Assembly (NCBI GenBank): GCA_019058515.1 | Contig: JAHPYY010000056.1 | Location: forward strand, 1 to 12,194 | Source: Promethearchaeota archaeon | GTDB lineage: Archaea > Asgardarchaeota > Lokiarchaeia > Sigynarchaeales > SOKP01 | DNA length: 12,194 nucleotides | Direction of reading: 5' to 3' | Part shown: piece by piece, positions 5,257 through 12,194 of the stretch | Numbering within the stretch: the first letter of the stretch is position 1 | How the letters are laid out: every line of letters begins with the position of its first letter | Made by a program: the position numbers and the translations under genes | The notes under the pieces: model-generated | Databases searched by the model: none | Told to the model about the DNA's origin: nothing | Seen by the model: only the letters and a program-made list of their open reading frames with translations

Positions 5257-6669
5257 ATGTCAGAGAACGAACCGAATAAAGACGATAATGGAGACACATC
5301 TTCTTCCTTGATAGAGTTATTAAAAAAAGAAATCCCGCTAGAGGATATTAGGGAAGTATCTTCTCTGAAAAGAATTGAATCAATAGATTTTGTGAAAGGA
5401 TTTGCCATTGTGTTCATAGTCTTGGCTCACACCTCTGGTGCTTGGCTTGATTCTGATTGGGTCTTTGTTCACGGAGTTGTTTATGCGTTCTTAGACATAT
5501 TAGGTCCATCGTTATTTGTTTTTTTATCAGCATTAAGCGTTGTGTTTAGTGTTAAACGAAAACATGGAAAAGTTCCTGAAAAAGTGATTAGAGCCCGAAT
5601 TTTAACCCGTGGTGCCGTTATAATGTTAATTGGAGTACCTTATAACTTTATCGCAATTGGTCTCACGATTGAAGGGTATCCCTTTCCATTAAATTTATGG
5701 GGTTGGAATATATTGATGTTCATCGGAGTATCTCAAATATTTTCTTATTACGCATTAAAACTAAGTAAAATCACTCGCGCTGTTATTGGGACAGCGATTA
5801 TATTTGTTTCCGACTACATACGAGAGTTTCTCTTTTTAAATAAAGATTCAAATCTTTTTGCGTGGATTCTTCATTACATAATAACTTCACCTGCTCCCCA
5901 AGTTACTTTATTGCCATGGATTTCAATTTGCGGTATTTCTACGATATTTGGGGAGTATTTACACGAAGCTATGATGAAAGGAACCGAAGAATCCTATTAC
6001 AACCTTTTAAAAATATTTTTAACATGGGGAACCATTTTAGTTATTTTTGGTATAACTTTTGGTCTCACTCTATACACACCAGAAACTCTTACCGGTGGAA
6101 AGAGCGAATACACTCAGATTGAACTTTTAGCCATAGCGAACTCTCAAAAGTTCATAGACTTCACAATAATAGGAATGCCCGAATTTATGATAAGAGGTAG
6201 AATGCCTAATATGTGGTATAATCTTGGTGCGGCATTGCTAATCATTGGAATAAACTTTTATATAATAGATATAAAAAAGAAGCAAAGTATATTCTTTAAC
6301 ATGTTAAAATACTACGGTAAGGTTTCATTAAGTTTGTTTTTGATTCATTACATGTTGATAACTGTCTTTTTATGGCAATTCAACATCGTTGTGTTCGTTT
6401 TCGTGTATTTTGGATATGCAGGATTTCTAGGGTTTTTGATGTACTTGTGGAACGAATTTGGAAACGGTGTAGGGTCCCCGGAGTGGATAATGCTTCAAAT
6501 GGGTAGAGTATCTCAGAAAACTTCTGAAACGGTGAAAAAGGATTTAAAATTTGCTTACGATAAAACTAAACATGGAATCGAGAAAACTGAAGAAGCACTA
6601 GTAAAAGAAACCAAAAAAGTTGCGAAAAGAGCAAAAAAACTAAGAGAGAAGCGCCCTAATGGCTCATAA
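5257..6669 (+). CDS. multi-spanning membrane acyltransferase, HGSNAT/DUF1624 type
   Basis: A 470-residue integral membrane protein from ATG 5257; an in-frame GTG at 5236 would add seven residues but precedes the predicted transcript start. A hydrophilic head (1-40) leads into RIESIDFVKGFAIVFIVLAH at 39-58, the start motif of the heparan-alpha-glucosaminide acetyltransferase catalytic family (RxxSxDxxKGxxI...H), with His58 as candidate catalytic residue. About ten hydrophobic helices follow. They include LNLWGWNILMFIGVSQIFSY (145-164) and the late signature KYYGKVSLSLFLIHY (351-365), seen widely in membrane acyltransferases. The family moves acyl groups from a cytoplasmic donor onto sugars or other acceptors across the membrane; the acceptor here is unknown, with surface glycan or lipid modification plausible. 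Residues 419-466 form a Lys/Glu-rich amphipathic tail after the last helix, probably cytoplasmic, which is not usual for the family. It stands alone between divergent and downstream intergenic regions. Confidence 0.8.
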   Translation: MSENEPNKDDNGDTSSSLIELLKKEIPLEDIREVSSLKRIESIDFVKGFAIVFIVLAHTSGAWLDSDWVFVHGVVYAFLDILGPSLFVFLSALSVVFSVKRKHGKVPEKVIRARILTRGAVIMLIGVPYNFIAIGLTIEGYPFPLNLWGWNILMFIGVSQIFSYYALKLSKITRAVIGTAIIFVSDYIREFLFLNKDSNLFAWILHYIITSPAPQVTLLPWISICGISTIFGEYLHEAMMKGTEESYYNLLKIFLTWGTILVIFGITFGLTLYTPETLTGGKSEYTQIELLAIANSQKFIDFTIIGMPEFMIRGRMPNMWYNLGAALLIIGINFYIIDIKKKQSIFFNMLKYYGKVSLSLFLIHYMLITVFLWQFNIVVFVFVYFGYAGFLGFLMYLWNEFGNGVGSPEWIMLQMGRVSQKTSETVKKDLKFAYDKTKHGIEKTEEALVKETKKVAKRAKKLREKRPNGS

Positions 6670-6732
6670 GATGTATACAAAATCTTAATTCCTCATTTTG
6701 TAATACCTTCTTTAGAAATTATTAAATATACA

Positions 6733-6768
6733 TAAAACCATATCATAAATTATATTCTAAAACCATAT
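6733..6768. repeat. 11-base direct repeat TAAAACCATAT, 25-base period
   Basis: Exact copies at 6733-6743 and 6758-6768, in the 188-base gap between the acyltransferase and the small GTPase. The 25-base period would place both copies at a similar face of the helix (about 2.4 turns apart), so paired regulator sites are possible. The following TTTTAATATAA stretch is a candidate TATA region for the GTPase. No RNA gene or ORF was seen in this gap. Confidence 0.45.
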
Positions 6769-6857
6769 TTTAATATAACCTAAATTACACGACGAGGTTT
6801 GTTCAAATTACAATTAAAAACCAGAATACTCCGGAAAATAGCTCAGGCAAACCTAAT

Positions 6858-7391
6858 ATGTTATGGAAATTTAAAATTACTCTTTTTGGTGCTGGTGGTA
6901 CTGGAAAAACCTCTTTATTACTAAGATATATAAAAGATTTCTTTAGCGACGACTTGAAAAAAACTATCGGAAGTAACTTTTTAATAAAAGATTTAGAAAT
7001 AGACGGAAAGAAAGTAAGACTTCTTCTTTGGGATATAGGAGGACAAGAAGTGTTTCAGAAGCTCCACTCCGTCTATTTCGCTGGAAGTAACGGAGCCATT
7101 GGGGTTTACGATATAACTTCGACCCCTACATTGTTAAAAATCCCTGGTTGGGTTTCTACAATAAAGAAATCAGTTAAGAAGAATATTCCTATGATCCTTA
7201 TTGGTAATAAAATCGATCTACAAAGAGAAGTAGAAAAAACAGCAGCGGAAGACCTCGCTGCTAGGTTAAATTGCCAATATTTCGAAACTTCTGCTAAAAC
7301 GGGTGAGAATGTAGAAATTGTGTTTAAAAATATTGCTTTAGCTTGTATGGATTTGATTAAACAATATCCTGAAGGTTTAAATAATATTTAA
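6858..7391 (+). CDS. Ras-superfamily small GTPase (Rab/Arf-like, Asgard eukaryotic-signature type)
   Basis: A 177-residue single-domain GTPase, a nucleotide-dependent switch. All G motifs are present. G1 is GAGGTGKT at 11-18. G2 is Thr36 in the switch I segment KKTIGSNF. G3 is WDIGGQE at 58-64, with the catalytic Gln63. G4 is GNKID at 116-120 and G5 is TSAK at 144-147. The DIGGQE form mixes Rab-like (DTAGQE) and Arf-like (DVGGQ) character, while the overall pattern (AxGVYDIT, TSAKTGENVE) is closest to Rab/Ras. It ends PEGLNNI without cysteines, so lipid anchoring by prenylation is not expected; there is also no N-terminal Gly for myristoylation. ATG 6858 places the P-loop at the usual distance from the start. 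Such GTPases are abundant in Asgard archaea; no specific partner can be named. The stop overlaps that of the convergent HAD gene. Confidence 0.93.
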   Translation: MLWKFKITLFGAGGTGKTSLLLRYIKDFFSDDLKKTIGSNFLIKDLEIDGKKVRLLLWDIGGQEVFQKLHSVYFAGSNGAIGVYDITSTPTLLKIPGWVSTIKKSVKKNIPMILIGNKIDLQREVEKTAAEDLAARLNCQYFETSAKTGENVEIVFKNIALACMDLIKQYPEGLNNI

Positions 7392-8011
7392 TCGGTTTTA
7401 ATATTCAAAACATTTAATTCTTCTTTTAACTCATCAACATTAGTGTAATGAATCCCCTTTATACCTAAATTGCTTGCGGAACGGACATTATTTAATCCAT
7501 CGTCGATATAAAGTACCTCCCCTGGACGACACTTTACTTTTTTTAAGAGATATTTAAAAATTCGGGGATCAGGCTTTAAGATTTTAATCTTATGCGATAA
7601 CACGAGCTCATCAAATAAATCAAAGATATGCTTATTTTTTTCTTTTAAAAATTTCCAGTGACTTGCATTTATGTTTGAGATACAAACAAGTTTGATACTA
7701 TTTAATTTACGGATGTTTTGGATTAGTTCTACCACTTCACCGTTAACTCCTGATACGATGCTATTAAAAGCGGTAAAGAATTCTTCCTTGTTAAGAACAC
7801 ACACTTGGAGCAAATCGCAGGCAAACCTATAAAATTCCTCATCTGAAATAATACCTTGGTGATATGTGTCAGACTGCCTAAAAAATTCAAGCATTATAGC
7901 GGTTTTATTTTTACTTAGGGGCGATTGCTCGATTATTTCCTTCACAAATTTAGAAAAGTCTAATTCTATAATTACTCCTCCTAAATCAAACGCTATAGCT
8001 TTAATTTTCAT
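7388..8011 (-). CDS. HAD-superfamily hydrolase, DLGG-type motif I
   Basis: A 207-residue HAD hydrolase, probably a cytosolic small-molecule phosphatase. Motif I is FDLGGVII (8-15) with nucleophile Asp9. The usual second Asp is Gly11, as in the YihX-like and epoxide-hydrolase-N-like branch. Motif II is Ser112 in VCISNIN, motif III is Lys147 in ILKPDPRIF, and motif IV is YIDDGLNNVRSA (168-179). A helical cap occupies about residues 20-95. The substrate is unknown; sugar phosphates are typical for the branch, and the missing second Asp may alter the reaction. It begins 16 bases after the thrS stop on the same strand, so the two are very likely one transcript. The link with tRNA charging is only positional. 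It ends tail-to-tail with the small GTPase. Confidence 0.88.
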   Translation of the reverse strand: MKIKAIAFDLGGVIIELDFSKFVKEIIEQSPLSKNKTAIMLEFFRQSDTYHQGIISDEEFYRFACDLLQVCVLNKEEFFTAFNSIVSGVNGEVVELIQNIRKLNSIKLVCISNINASHWKFLKEKNKHIFDLFDELVLSHKIKILKPDPRIFKYLLKKVKCRPGEVLYIDDGLNNVRSASNLGIKGIHYTNVDELKEELNVLNIKTD

Positions 8012-8027
8012 TATAGTCTCTGTATTA

Positions 8028-10088
8028 CTATTTTCTAAAGTAAATTTTCGTGGAAAACTTACGAAGCGGAACAGGAAGTTTGTATCTTGGGAAGGAGACA
8101 GATTCTTCCTCCAGCATCTCTATTAACTTCTCAACCTTTATATCGTTCACTTGCGTAGAAGTACTTTTCTTCGGACCAAATGGTTTACCTATTAGGCGCT
8201 TCCGGATAGAGACGGTTTGATTTTCTACTTCCTTTTTCCCTATTATAACTATGTAGGGAATCCAATCCATTTCTGCTTGCCTAATTTTTTTCCCAACGGT
8301 TTCTTCTCTGTCGTCGTAATCAGCTCGAAAGTCTCTTTTATTTACTATATCTAATATTTTCTCTGCGTATTCCGATTGTTCGTTGCTTACTGTGAGTACT
8401 CTTACTTGGATGGGAGATAACCAAGCTTTAAATCCAGGCACAATTGTATTTTTATTTCGAATGCAGGATTCAATTAAGCCCCACAAAATTCTTTCTATAG
8501 CACCAGTTGGGGAATTATGAAGAATTATCGGATGTTTTACTTGACCATCAGTATCTACAAAAGAGATATCGTATTTCTGCCGTTTTACACCATCTTTGTC
8601 GAACATGTAATCTAAAGAGCTTTCTACATCAATTTGATTAGTTGCTAATGTCGCGCTCTTGCCCTGCGCGGAAAGAACATTTCTTTCGAATTTTAAAACA
8701 TAATAATAATACCTGTCTTCCCATAGTTCTAATAACGCTGGATCTTGTTCCGATTTGATTAACTCAATAATCCATTCCTTGTTTTCCTTATAAAATTCCT
8801 GAGTAGCTCTAAAAATCACATAGGATTTTATCCCTAAATCGTTTTCAAGATTCTTGATTAATTTATATTGTTCTTTAAATTCGTCAATTGAAGACTTAAT
8901 ATCCTTACAGAGCGTATGCATATCTGGCATTATGAAAGCTCTCAGTCGTCTTAAACCGCTTAATTCACCCTCTAATTCACGTCTAAACGCGTACTGCTCG
9001 TATTCATAAGCTCTTAGGGGAAAGTAGTGCGGTCTTAAATTCATCTGTGAAAATAAATCGAATAAGAGAAAATCACAGGCATATCTCAATAAATACCTAT
9101 CGCTTCCAGATTCGACCCAATAACTTCTAGCTGGAAATCGAGCGGTTTGTGCTGTTAATTTTTTGTTTTTCACAGTATACATCACAGGAGTATCAACAAG
9201 CATCGCCCCATAGTCTATTAGCCGGTCTTCAATGTAATTCTTAATCAGATTTTTCATAATGATACCTTTTGTATACCACCTGAAGTTCCCCGCGTCAGTA
9301 TTCGGGTCAAAATCTACTAGTTCAAATTCCTTCATAACTTTTATGTGAGCTGGTTCGATTGCTTTTTCCATCACTCTTGAACTCAATTCAGATTTTAGAA
9401 ACGCTTGAAAATCTTCGCTTTCAAACTCCTCTGGGAATGGTATGTTCTGATCATCATCTAATTTTAACTCAATTTCTTTTCCTGATGTGGTAATTACCTT
9501 AAATACTGAATTTTTAACTTGTTCCTCAGGTTTAATCGCTAGTTTAATGTCCCTATACATCTCGGCTATTTCATGACCTATACAGTTGATTTTAAAGGAC
9601 TTGTACCAACCAAAAGGAGAAAATCTTGCTGCAATACCTTTGTTTTCTAAGATTTCTGCGATTTTAGGGCACACATCCATAGCACTGGAATCGCTACTCA
9701 AAAATTTGCTTAAATGAGCCCACGGATACACAAGAACTTTATCGACGCTGTACAAGTCACGACTCTTAACAAGTTCTTTCAATTTTCTAGGTTTTCCCTT
9801 GAATTCTCCCGATTCTAATTTCTTGTTGTACTGTCGAATTTCTTCGTTCGCTTGTCGTACCTTTTCCGGAAAACTCGATATTTGGAGGATGCTTTCTTCT
9901 ATAGCTTCTGCAGCTTGTTTTGCAATTAAATCTATATCAAAAGTATCCTGATCTTCTACAGAAATGTAAGCAACCAAGACTAATCCATCCATATCGATTA
10001 AATCTTCTGAAAACTCTTGAGGATTGCTGGTTGCTTCCTTATTTTTAATAACTTGCACTCCATCTGAGTGAATTAATAAAATCTTCAT
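8028..10088 (-). CDS. thrS: threonyl-tRNA synthetase, archaeal type with DTD-like editing domain
   Basis: A 686-residue class II synthetase that attaches threonine to tRNA(Thr). Residues 1-183 form the archaeal N-terminal editing domain, related to D-Tyr-tRNA deacylase, which removes mischarged serine. MKILLIHSDGV, YPWAHLS (121-127) and FGWYKSFKI (159-167) are its hallmarks. The catalytic core follows: RYACDF with zinc ligand Cys338, motif 2 around GLRRLRAFIMPDMH (378-391, zinc ligand His391), and IILHNSPTGAIERI with zinc ligand His524 and motif 3 arginine Arg533. The C-terminal anticodon-binding domain runs from about 553, including WLSPIQVRVL and IPYIVIIGKKE. The protein is longer than the roughly 610-630 residues common in archaea, largely because of about 40 extra residues (73-112) inside the editing domain. 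ATG 10088 has a TATA-like box about 36 bases upstream. The HAD gene follows on the same transcript. Confidence 0.97.
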   Translation of the reverse strand: MKILLIHSDGVQVIKNKEATSNPQEFSEDLIDMDGLVLVAYISVEDQDTFDIDLIAKQAAEAIEESILQISSFPEKVRQANEEIRQYNKKLESGEFKGKPRKLKELVKSRDLYSVDKVLVYPWAHLSKFLSSDSSAMDVCPKIAEILENKGIAARFSPFGWYKSFKINCIGHEIAEMYRDIKLAIKPEEQVKNSVFKVITTSGKEIELKLDDDQNIPFPEEFESEDFQAFLKSELSSRVMEKAIEPAHIKVMKEFELVDFDPNTDAGNFRWYTKGIIMKNLIKNYIEDRLIDYGAMLVDTPVMYTVKNKKLTAQTARFPARSYWVESGSDRYLLRYACDFLLFDLFSQMNLRPHYFPLRAYEYEQYAFRRELEGELSGLRRLRAFIMPDMHTLCKDIKSSIDEFKEQYKLIKNLENDLGIKSYVIFRATQEFYKENKEWIIELIKSEQDPALLELWEDRYYYYVLKFERNVLSAQGKSATLATNQIDVESSLDYMFDKDGVKRQKYDISFVDTDGQVKHPIILHNSPTGAIERILWGLIESCIRNKNTIVPGFKAWLSPIQVRVLTVSNEQSEYAEKILDIVNKRDFRADYDDREETVGKKIRQAEMDWIPYIVIIGKKEVENQTVSIRKRLIGKPFGPKKSTSTQVNDIKVEKLIEMLEEESVSFPRYKLPVPLRKFSTKIYFRK

Positions 10089-10118
10089 TGTTATAGCGAT
10101 AAATTTCTATTCAAATGG

Positions 10119-10130
10119 GTATAATATGAT
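10119..10130 (-). promoter_or_regulatory. TATA-like box for thrS
   Basis: Read on the minus strand as ATCATATTATAC, centred near 10124. It predicts a transcription start near 10097 and a leader of about nine bases before ATG 10088, with no ribosome binding site in the leader. Confidence 0.45.
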
Positions 10131-10136
10131 AAATTC

Positions 10137-10148
10137 TAAATATTTTTC
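10137..10148 (+). promoter_or_regulatory. weak TATA-like region for the translin-sepS pair
   Basis: TCTAAATATTTT-type AT stretch that predicts a transcript start near 10170. The leader then contains GAGG at 10175-10178, 11 bases before ATG 10190, one of the few possible ribosome binding sites in the window. The surrounding TTTCTAAAT elements are repeated, which blurs the exact box. Confidence 0.3.
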
Positions 10149-10189
10149 TAAATTTTTCTATGTAAGTATAGTTAGAGGTTTATCTGGTA

Positions 10190-10804
10190 ATGAACTTAGC
10201 AAAGAATTTAGAGGAAATTTCCAGCGTTTTAGATAATTGGGATCAAATCCGTGAAGATATTTTGAAAATATCTCGAAAAATTGTGAGAGACTGTAGCGTG
10301 GCTATTAAATCTATTCATAGGAAGGAAGCACATAATTACAACCAAAAGGTTGAAGATATTAAATACAATTTAGCGGTACTTAAGGAATCTATCATAAAAA
10401 ATCCCAATAATTTTTCGAAATATCTCCGTACCCCGGAACAAGAGTATACAGAGGCAGTGTGCTTCTATTCTATTGTACATAACCAAAAGATACCTAGTTA
10501 CATAGAATTAAATGTAGATCCTTTGAATTTCTTGTTAGGTTTAGCGGATGTGATCGGAGAAATTCGTCGTTATACATTAGATAATATAAGAAACTCTAAA
10601 TTGGACGATTTAAACCGATTATTAGAATCTATGGACGAGATCTACACTTTTCTTTTCTCTTTAGACTATCCAAGTGGTTTAACAAAAGATTTGCGTCATA
10701 AAACTGATGTGGCAAGAAGTATTATCGAAAAAACTAGGGGAGATGTCTCTTTATCAGTTCAAATGGATAATTTAAAGAAATGTATAATTAATAATTTGAA
10801 ATGA
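10190..10804 (+). CDS. translin-family RNA-binding protein with TRAX-type catalytic acids
   Basis: A 204-residue all-helical protein of the archaeal translin/TRAX family. Relatives form octameric shells that bind and, with TRAX-like subunits, cut RNA; in eukaryotes they process tRNA leaders and passenger strands. The N-terminal helix has ISRKIVRDCSVAIKSIHR (27-44), like the SRxIxRxSxxxIxxIHR helix. EYTEA (85-89) carries two acids spaced as in TRAX, and GLADVIGEIRR (117-127) gives Asp120 and Glu124, matching the D-x3-E of the TRAX DLTGE helix. LRHKTDVARSIIEKTRGD (168-185) is the C-terminal family signature. All four acids expected for catalysis therefore appear to be present, unlike in translin subunits, which lack them. 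It precedes sepS by 27 bases on the same strand and is probably co-transcribed, suggesting a role near tRNA metabolism. Confidence 0.88.
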   Translation: MNLAKNLEEISSVLDNWDQIREDILKISRKIVRDCSVAIKSIHRKEAHNYNQKVEDIKYNLAVLKESIIKNPNNFSKYLRTPEQEYTEAVCFYSIVHNQKIPSYIELNVDPLNFLLGLADVIGEIRRYTLDNIRNSKLDDLNRLLESMDEIYTFLFSLDYPSGLTKDLRHKTDVARSIIEKTRGDVSLSVQMDNLKKCIINNLK

Positions 10805-10831
10805 AAACAATACTAGTTTAAGTCCCGAAAA

Positions 10832-12194
10832 ATGCAATTCGACATAGAAAAGATCAAAAAAAATGCAGCGAAAGATTATGAGAATGCATGGTTGAATTCT
10901 AAAGAGCTTTTAGATATTGATGGCACTTATTTTGAATTGCAACAGAAAGGAAAGCCACATGTCGTACAGGACTTTATTTTTAATGCAAGAAAAAAGATTC
11001 TCTCACTTGGTTTTGAAGAACTAATTCTCCCTATGTTCGTAGGGGAAAAAGAAGTTTATAAGCAATACGGACCAGAAGCAGTATTAATCTTAGACCGACT
11101 TTTTTACCTTGCTGGGTTACCACGCCCAGATATAGGAATATCAAAAGATAAGATAAATCTAATTAAATCGATCGTTAAAGATTTTGACAATTTAGATGAA
11201 TTGCAAAAAATATTTCGACAATATAAGGTAGGGGAGATAGAAGCGGACGATCTAATTGAAAGTTTCGTCGAACGATTAAAATTGAAAGAAACCGAAGCTA
11301 CATTAATTATTGAGAAGGTGTTCCCCGAATTAAAAAACCTTAAACCTGTCCCTACCAAAACCACATTAAGAAGCCACACCACGGCGTTATGGTTCATTGT
11401 ACTTTCGCATCTGATTAAAAAAAAGGAATTACCACTTCAATATTTTTCTATCTGTCCTAAGTTTAGACGAGAGCAAAAAATTGACTCTACTCATCTCTAT
11501 TCTTCAAATACATTATCAATCGTGATATTAGCAGAGAAAATCTCGTTAAATGACTGTAAGAGGATTGCTTCTCAAATTTGTGAAGTTCTGGGATTCGAAA
11601 ACAATCGTTCTGTGGTTAAAAAAGCAACCTCAAAATATTATGCACCTCAAACTGAATTTGAAATATTTGTGGAACATCCTATCAGTAAAGAATGGATAGA
11701 AATAGGAGATGGAGGTTTTTATTCCCCTGTTAGTCTAGCTCAATACGACATTGGGTTTCCAGTATTTAACATAGGATTTGGGGTGGAAAGGATTTGCATG
11801 ATAAAACACGAAATCGAAGACATTAGAAAGCTAGTCTACCCCTACTTTTACGAAGACATCTCTTTTTCAGATGAAGAAATTATAAATGGTATTAATTACA
11901 CCAAATTTCCATCGACCGAAGAGGGAATTTCCATCATGAATGCAATTGTTGAAGTGGCTATAAAAAACAAAGATGTAGATTCACCCGTAGAACTAAAAGC
12001 CTGGAGCGGTGTTATAAAAAATAAAAAGATCGAAGTTGTTATTTGGGAAAAAGATCCAGGGGTAAAACTTCTTGGACCTGCGAGTTTAAATAAATTATGG
12101 GTTAAGGACGGAAGTATATACGGTTTTCCACCCGAAAGAGTTTTAGAAAGCGGGATAGACACGGGAAAAACCTATATGGAAGGCATCGCAGCAG
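10832..12194 (+). CDS. sepS: O-phosphoseryl-tRNA synthetase SepRS (3' end beyond window)
   Basis: Open from ATG 10832 to the window edge (454 residues of an expected 530-540). SepRS charges tRNA(Cys) with O-phosphoserine, which SepCysS then converts to cysteine. Nearly collinear with methanogen SepRS: YKQYGPEAVLILDRLFYLAG (76-95), LPRPDIG (97-103), LRSHTTALWF (179-188), motif 2 KFRREQK (210-216), EWIEIGDGGFYSPVSL (287-302), and motif 3 FNIGFGVERICM (312-323). His182 and Thr184 correspond to phosphate-binding residues as recalled from the methanogen structures. Thr227 and Ser229 stand where those enzymes have two serines. Asn313 precedes motif 3 as in the family. VKLLGPASLN (411-420) is the usual post-catalytic segment. 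The C-terminal anticodon-recognition part is missing only because the window ends. Translation is probably coupled to the translin-family gene 27 bases upstream. Confidence 0.96.
   Translation, partial: MQFDIEKIKKNAAKDYENAWLNSKELLDIDGTYFELQQKGKPHVVQDFIFNARKKILSLGFEELILPMFVGEKEVYKQYGPEAVLILDRLFYLAGLPRPDIGISKDKINLIKSIVKDFDNLDELQKIFRQYKVGEIEADDLIESFVERLKLKETEATLIIEKVFPELKNLKPVPTKTTLRSHTTALWFIVLSHLIKKKELPLQYFSICPKFRREQKIDSTHLYSSNTLSIVILAEKISLNDCKRIASQICEVLGFENNRSVVKKATSKYYAPQTEFEIFVEHPISKEWIEIGDGGFYSPVSLAQYDIGFPVFNIGFGVERICMIKHEIEDIRKLVYPYFYEDISFSDEEIINGINYTKFPSTEEGISIMNAIVEVAIKNKDVDSPVELKAWSGVIKNKKIEVVIWEKDPGVKLLGPASLNKLWVKDGSIYGFPPERVLESGIDTGKTYMEGIAA

Noticed and set aside
5862..6122. Plus-strand open frame of 86 codons
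   Set aside because: It is an alternative frame inside the acyltransferase gene, whose own frame has clear membrane helices here.
6670..6857. Possible small RNA or tRNA in the longest intergenic gap
   Set aside because: No cloverleaf, conserved tRNA box A/B-like segments or stable GC-rich stem was found; the gap is very AT-rich and contains only direct repeats and TATA-like stretches.
7866..8126. Plus-strand open frame of 86 codons
   Set aside because: Antisense to the start of the HAD gene (including its motif I) and the end of thrS.
11104..12162. Two minus-strand open frames (11104-11397 and 11896-12162)
   Set aside because: Both are antisense to sepS, which shows strong family conservation throughout this stretch.

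Overview
The window reads as AT-rich archaeal chromosome, most likely from an Asgard archaeon of the Lokiarchaeia type. The evidence is a combination. There is an archaeal-type threonyl-tRNA synthetase with a D-aminoacyl-deacylase-like editing domain, an O-phosphoseryl-tRNA synthetase (otherwise mostly a methanogen enzyme), an archaeal translin-family protein, a eukaryote-like Ras/Rab-type small GTPase, and an alpha-helical protein that resembles the ESCRT-associated Bro1 domain. Promoters look archaeal: TATA-like boxes lie about 20-40 bases before starts, and ribosome binding sites are mostly absent. The lineage is inferred from gene content; no marker phylogeny was possible.

Layout. Positions 1-543 (minus strand) hold a small helical protein followed by the N-terminal part of an IscU/NifU-type Fe-S scaffold cut by the window edge. 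Positions 639-2384 hold a four-helix membrane protein (plus) facing the Bro1-like protein (minus). Positions 2527-3819 encode an ATP-grasp ligase (plus) related to the MfnD type. Positions 3812-5141 (minus) hold a small four-helix membrane protein followed by a winged-helix regulator fused to a Yip1-like five-helix membrane domain. The winged helix of that regulator extends well upstream of the first usable start codon. Positions 5257-6669 (plus) encode a multi-spanning acyltransferase of the HGSNAT/DUF1624 type with a charged cytoplasmic tail. Positions 6858-7391 (plus) encode the small GTPase, which ends tail-to-tail with a HAD hydrolase (7388-8011, minus) sitting directly behind thrS (8028-10088, minus). 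Divergent from thrS is a plus-strand pair, translin-family protein (10190-10804) and sepS (from 10832, running off the right edge).

How the parts fit. The right third is a tRNA-charging neighbourhood: ThrRS with its editing domain, SepRS for the tRNA-dependent cysteine route (Sep-tRNA(Cys), later converted by SepCysS), and a translin homologue that keeps TRAX-type catalytic acids and so may be an active RNase. The left and middle are membrane and cell-biology flavoured: Bro1-like solenoid, Yip1-like membrane regulator, membrane acyltransferase and Rab-like GTPase. Their proximity does not by itself show a joint pathway. No tRNA or rRNA gene, CRISPR array or insertion sequence was seen, and no intergenic gap exceeds about 190 bases.
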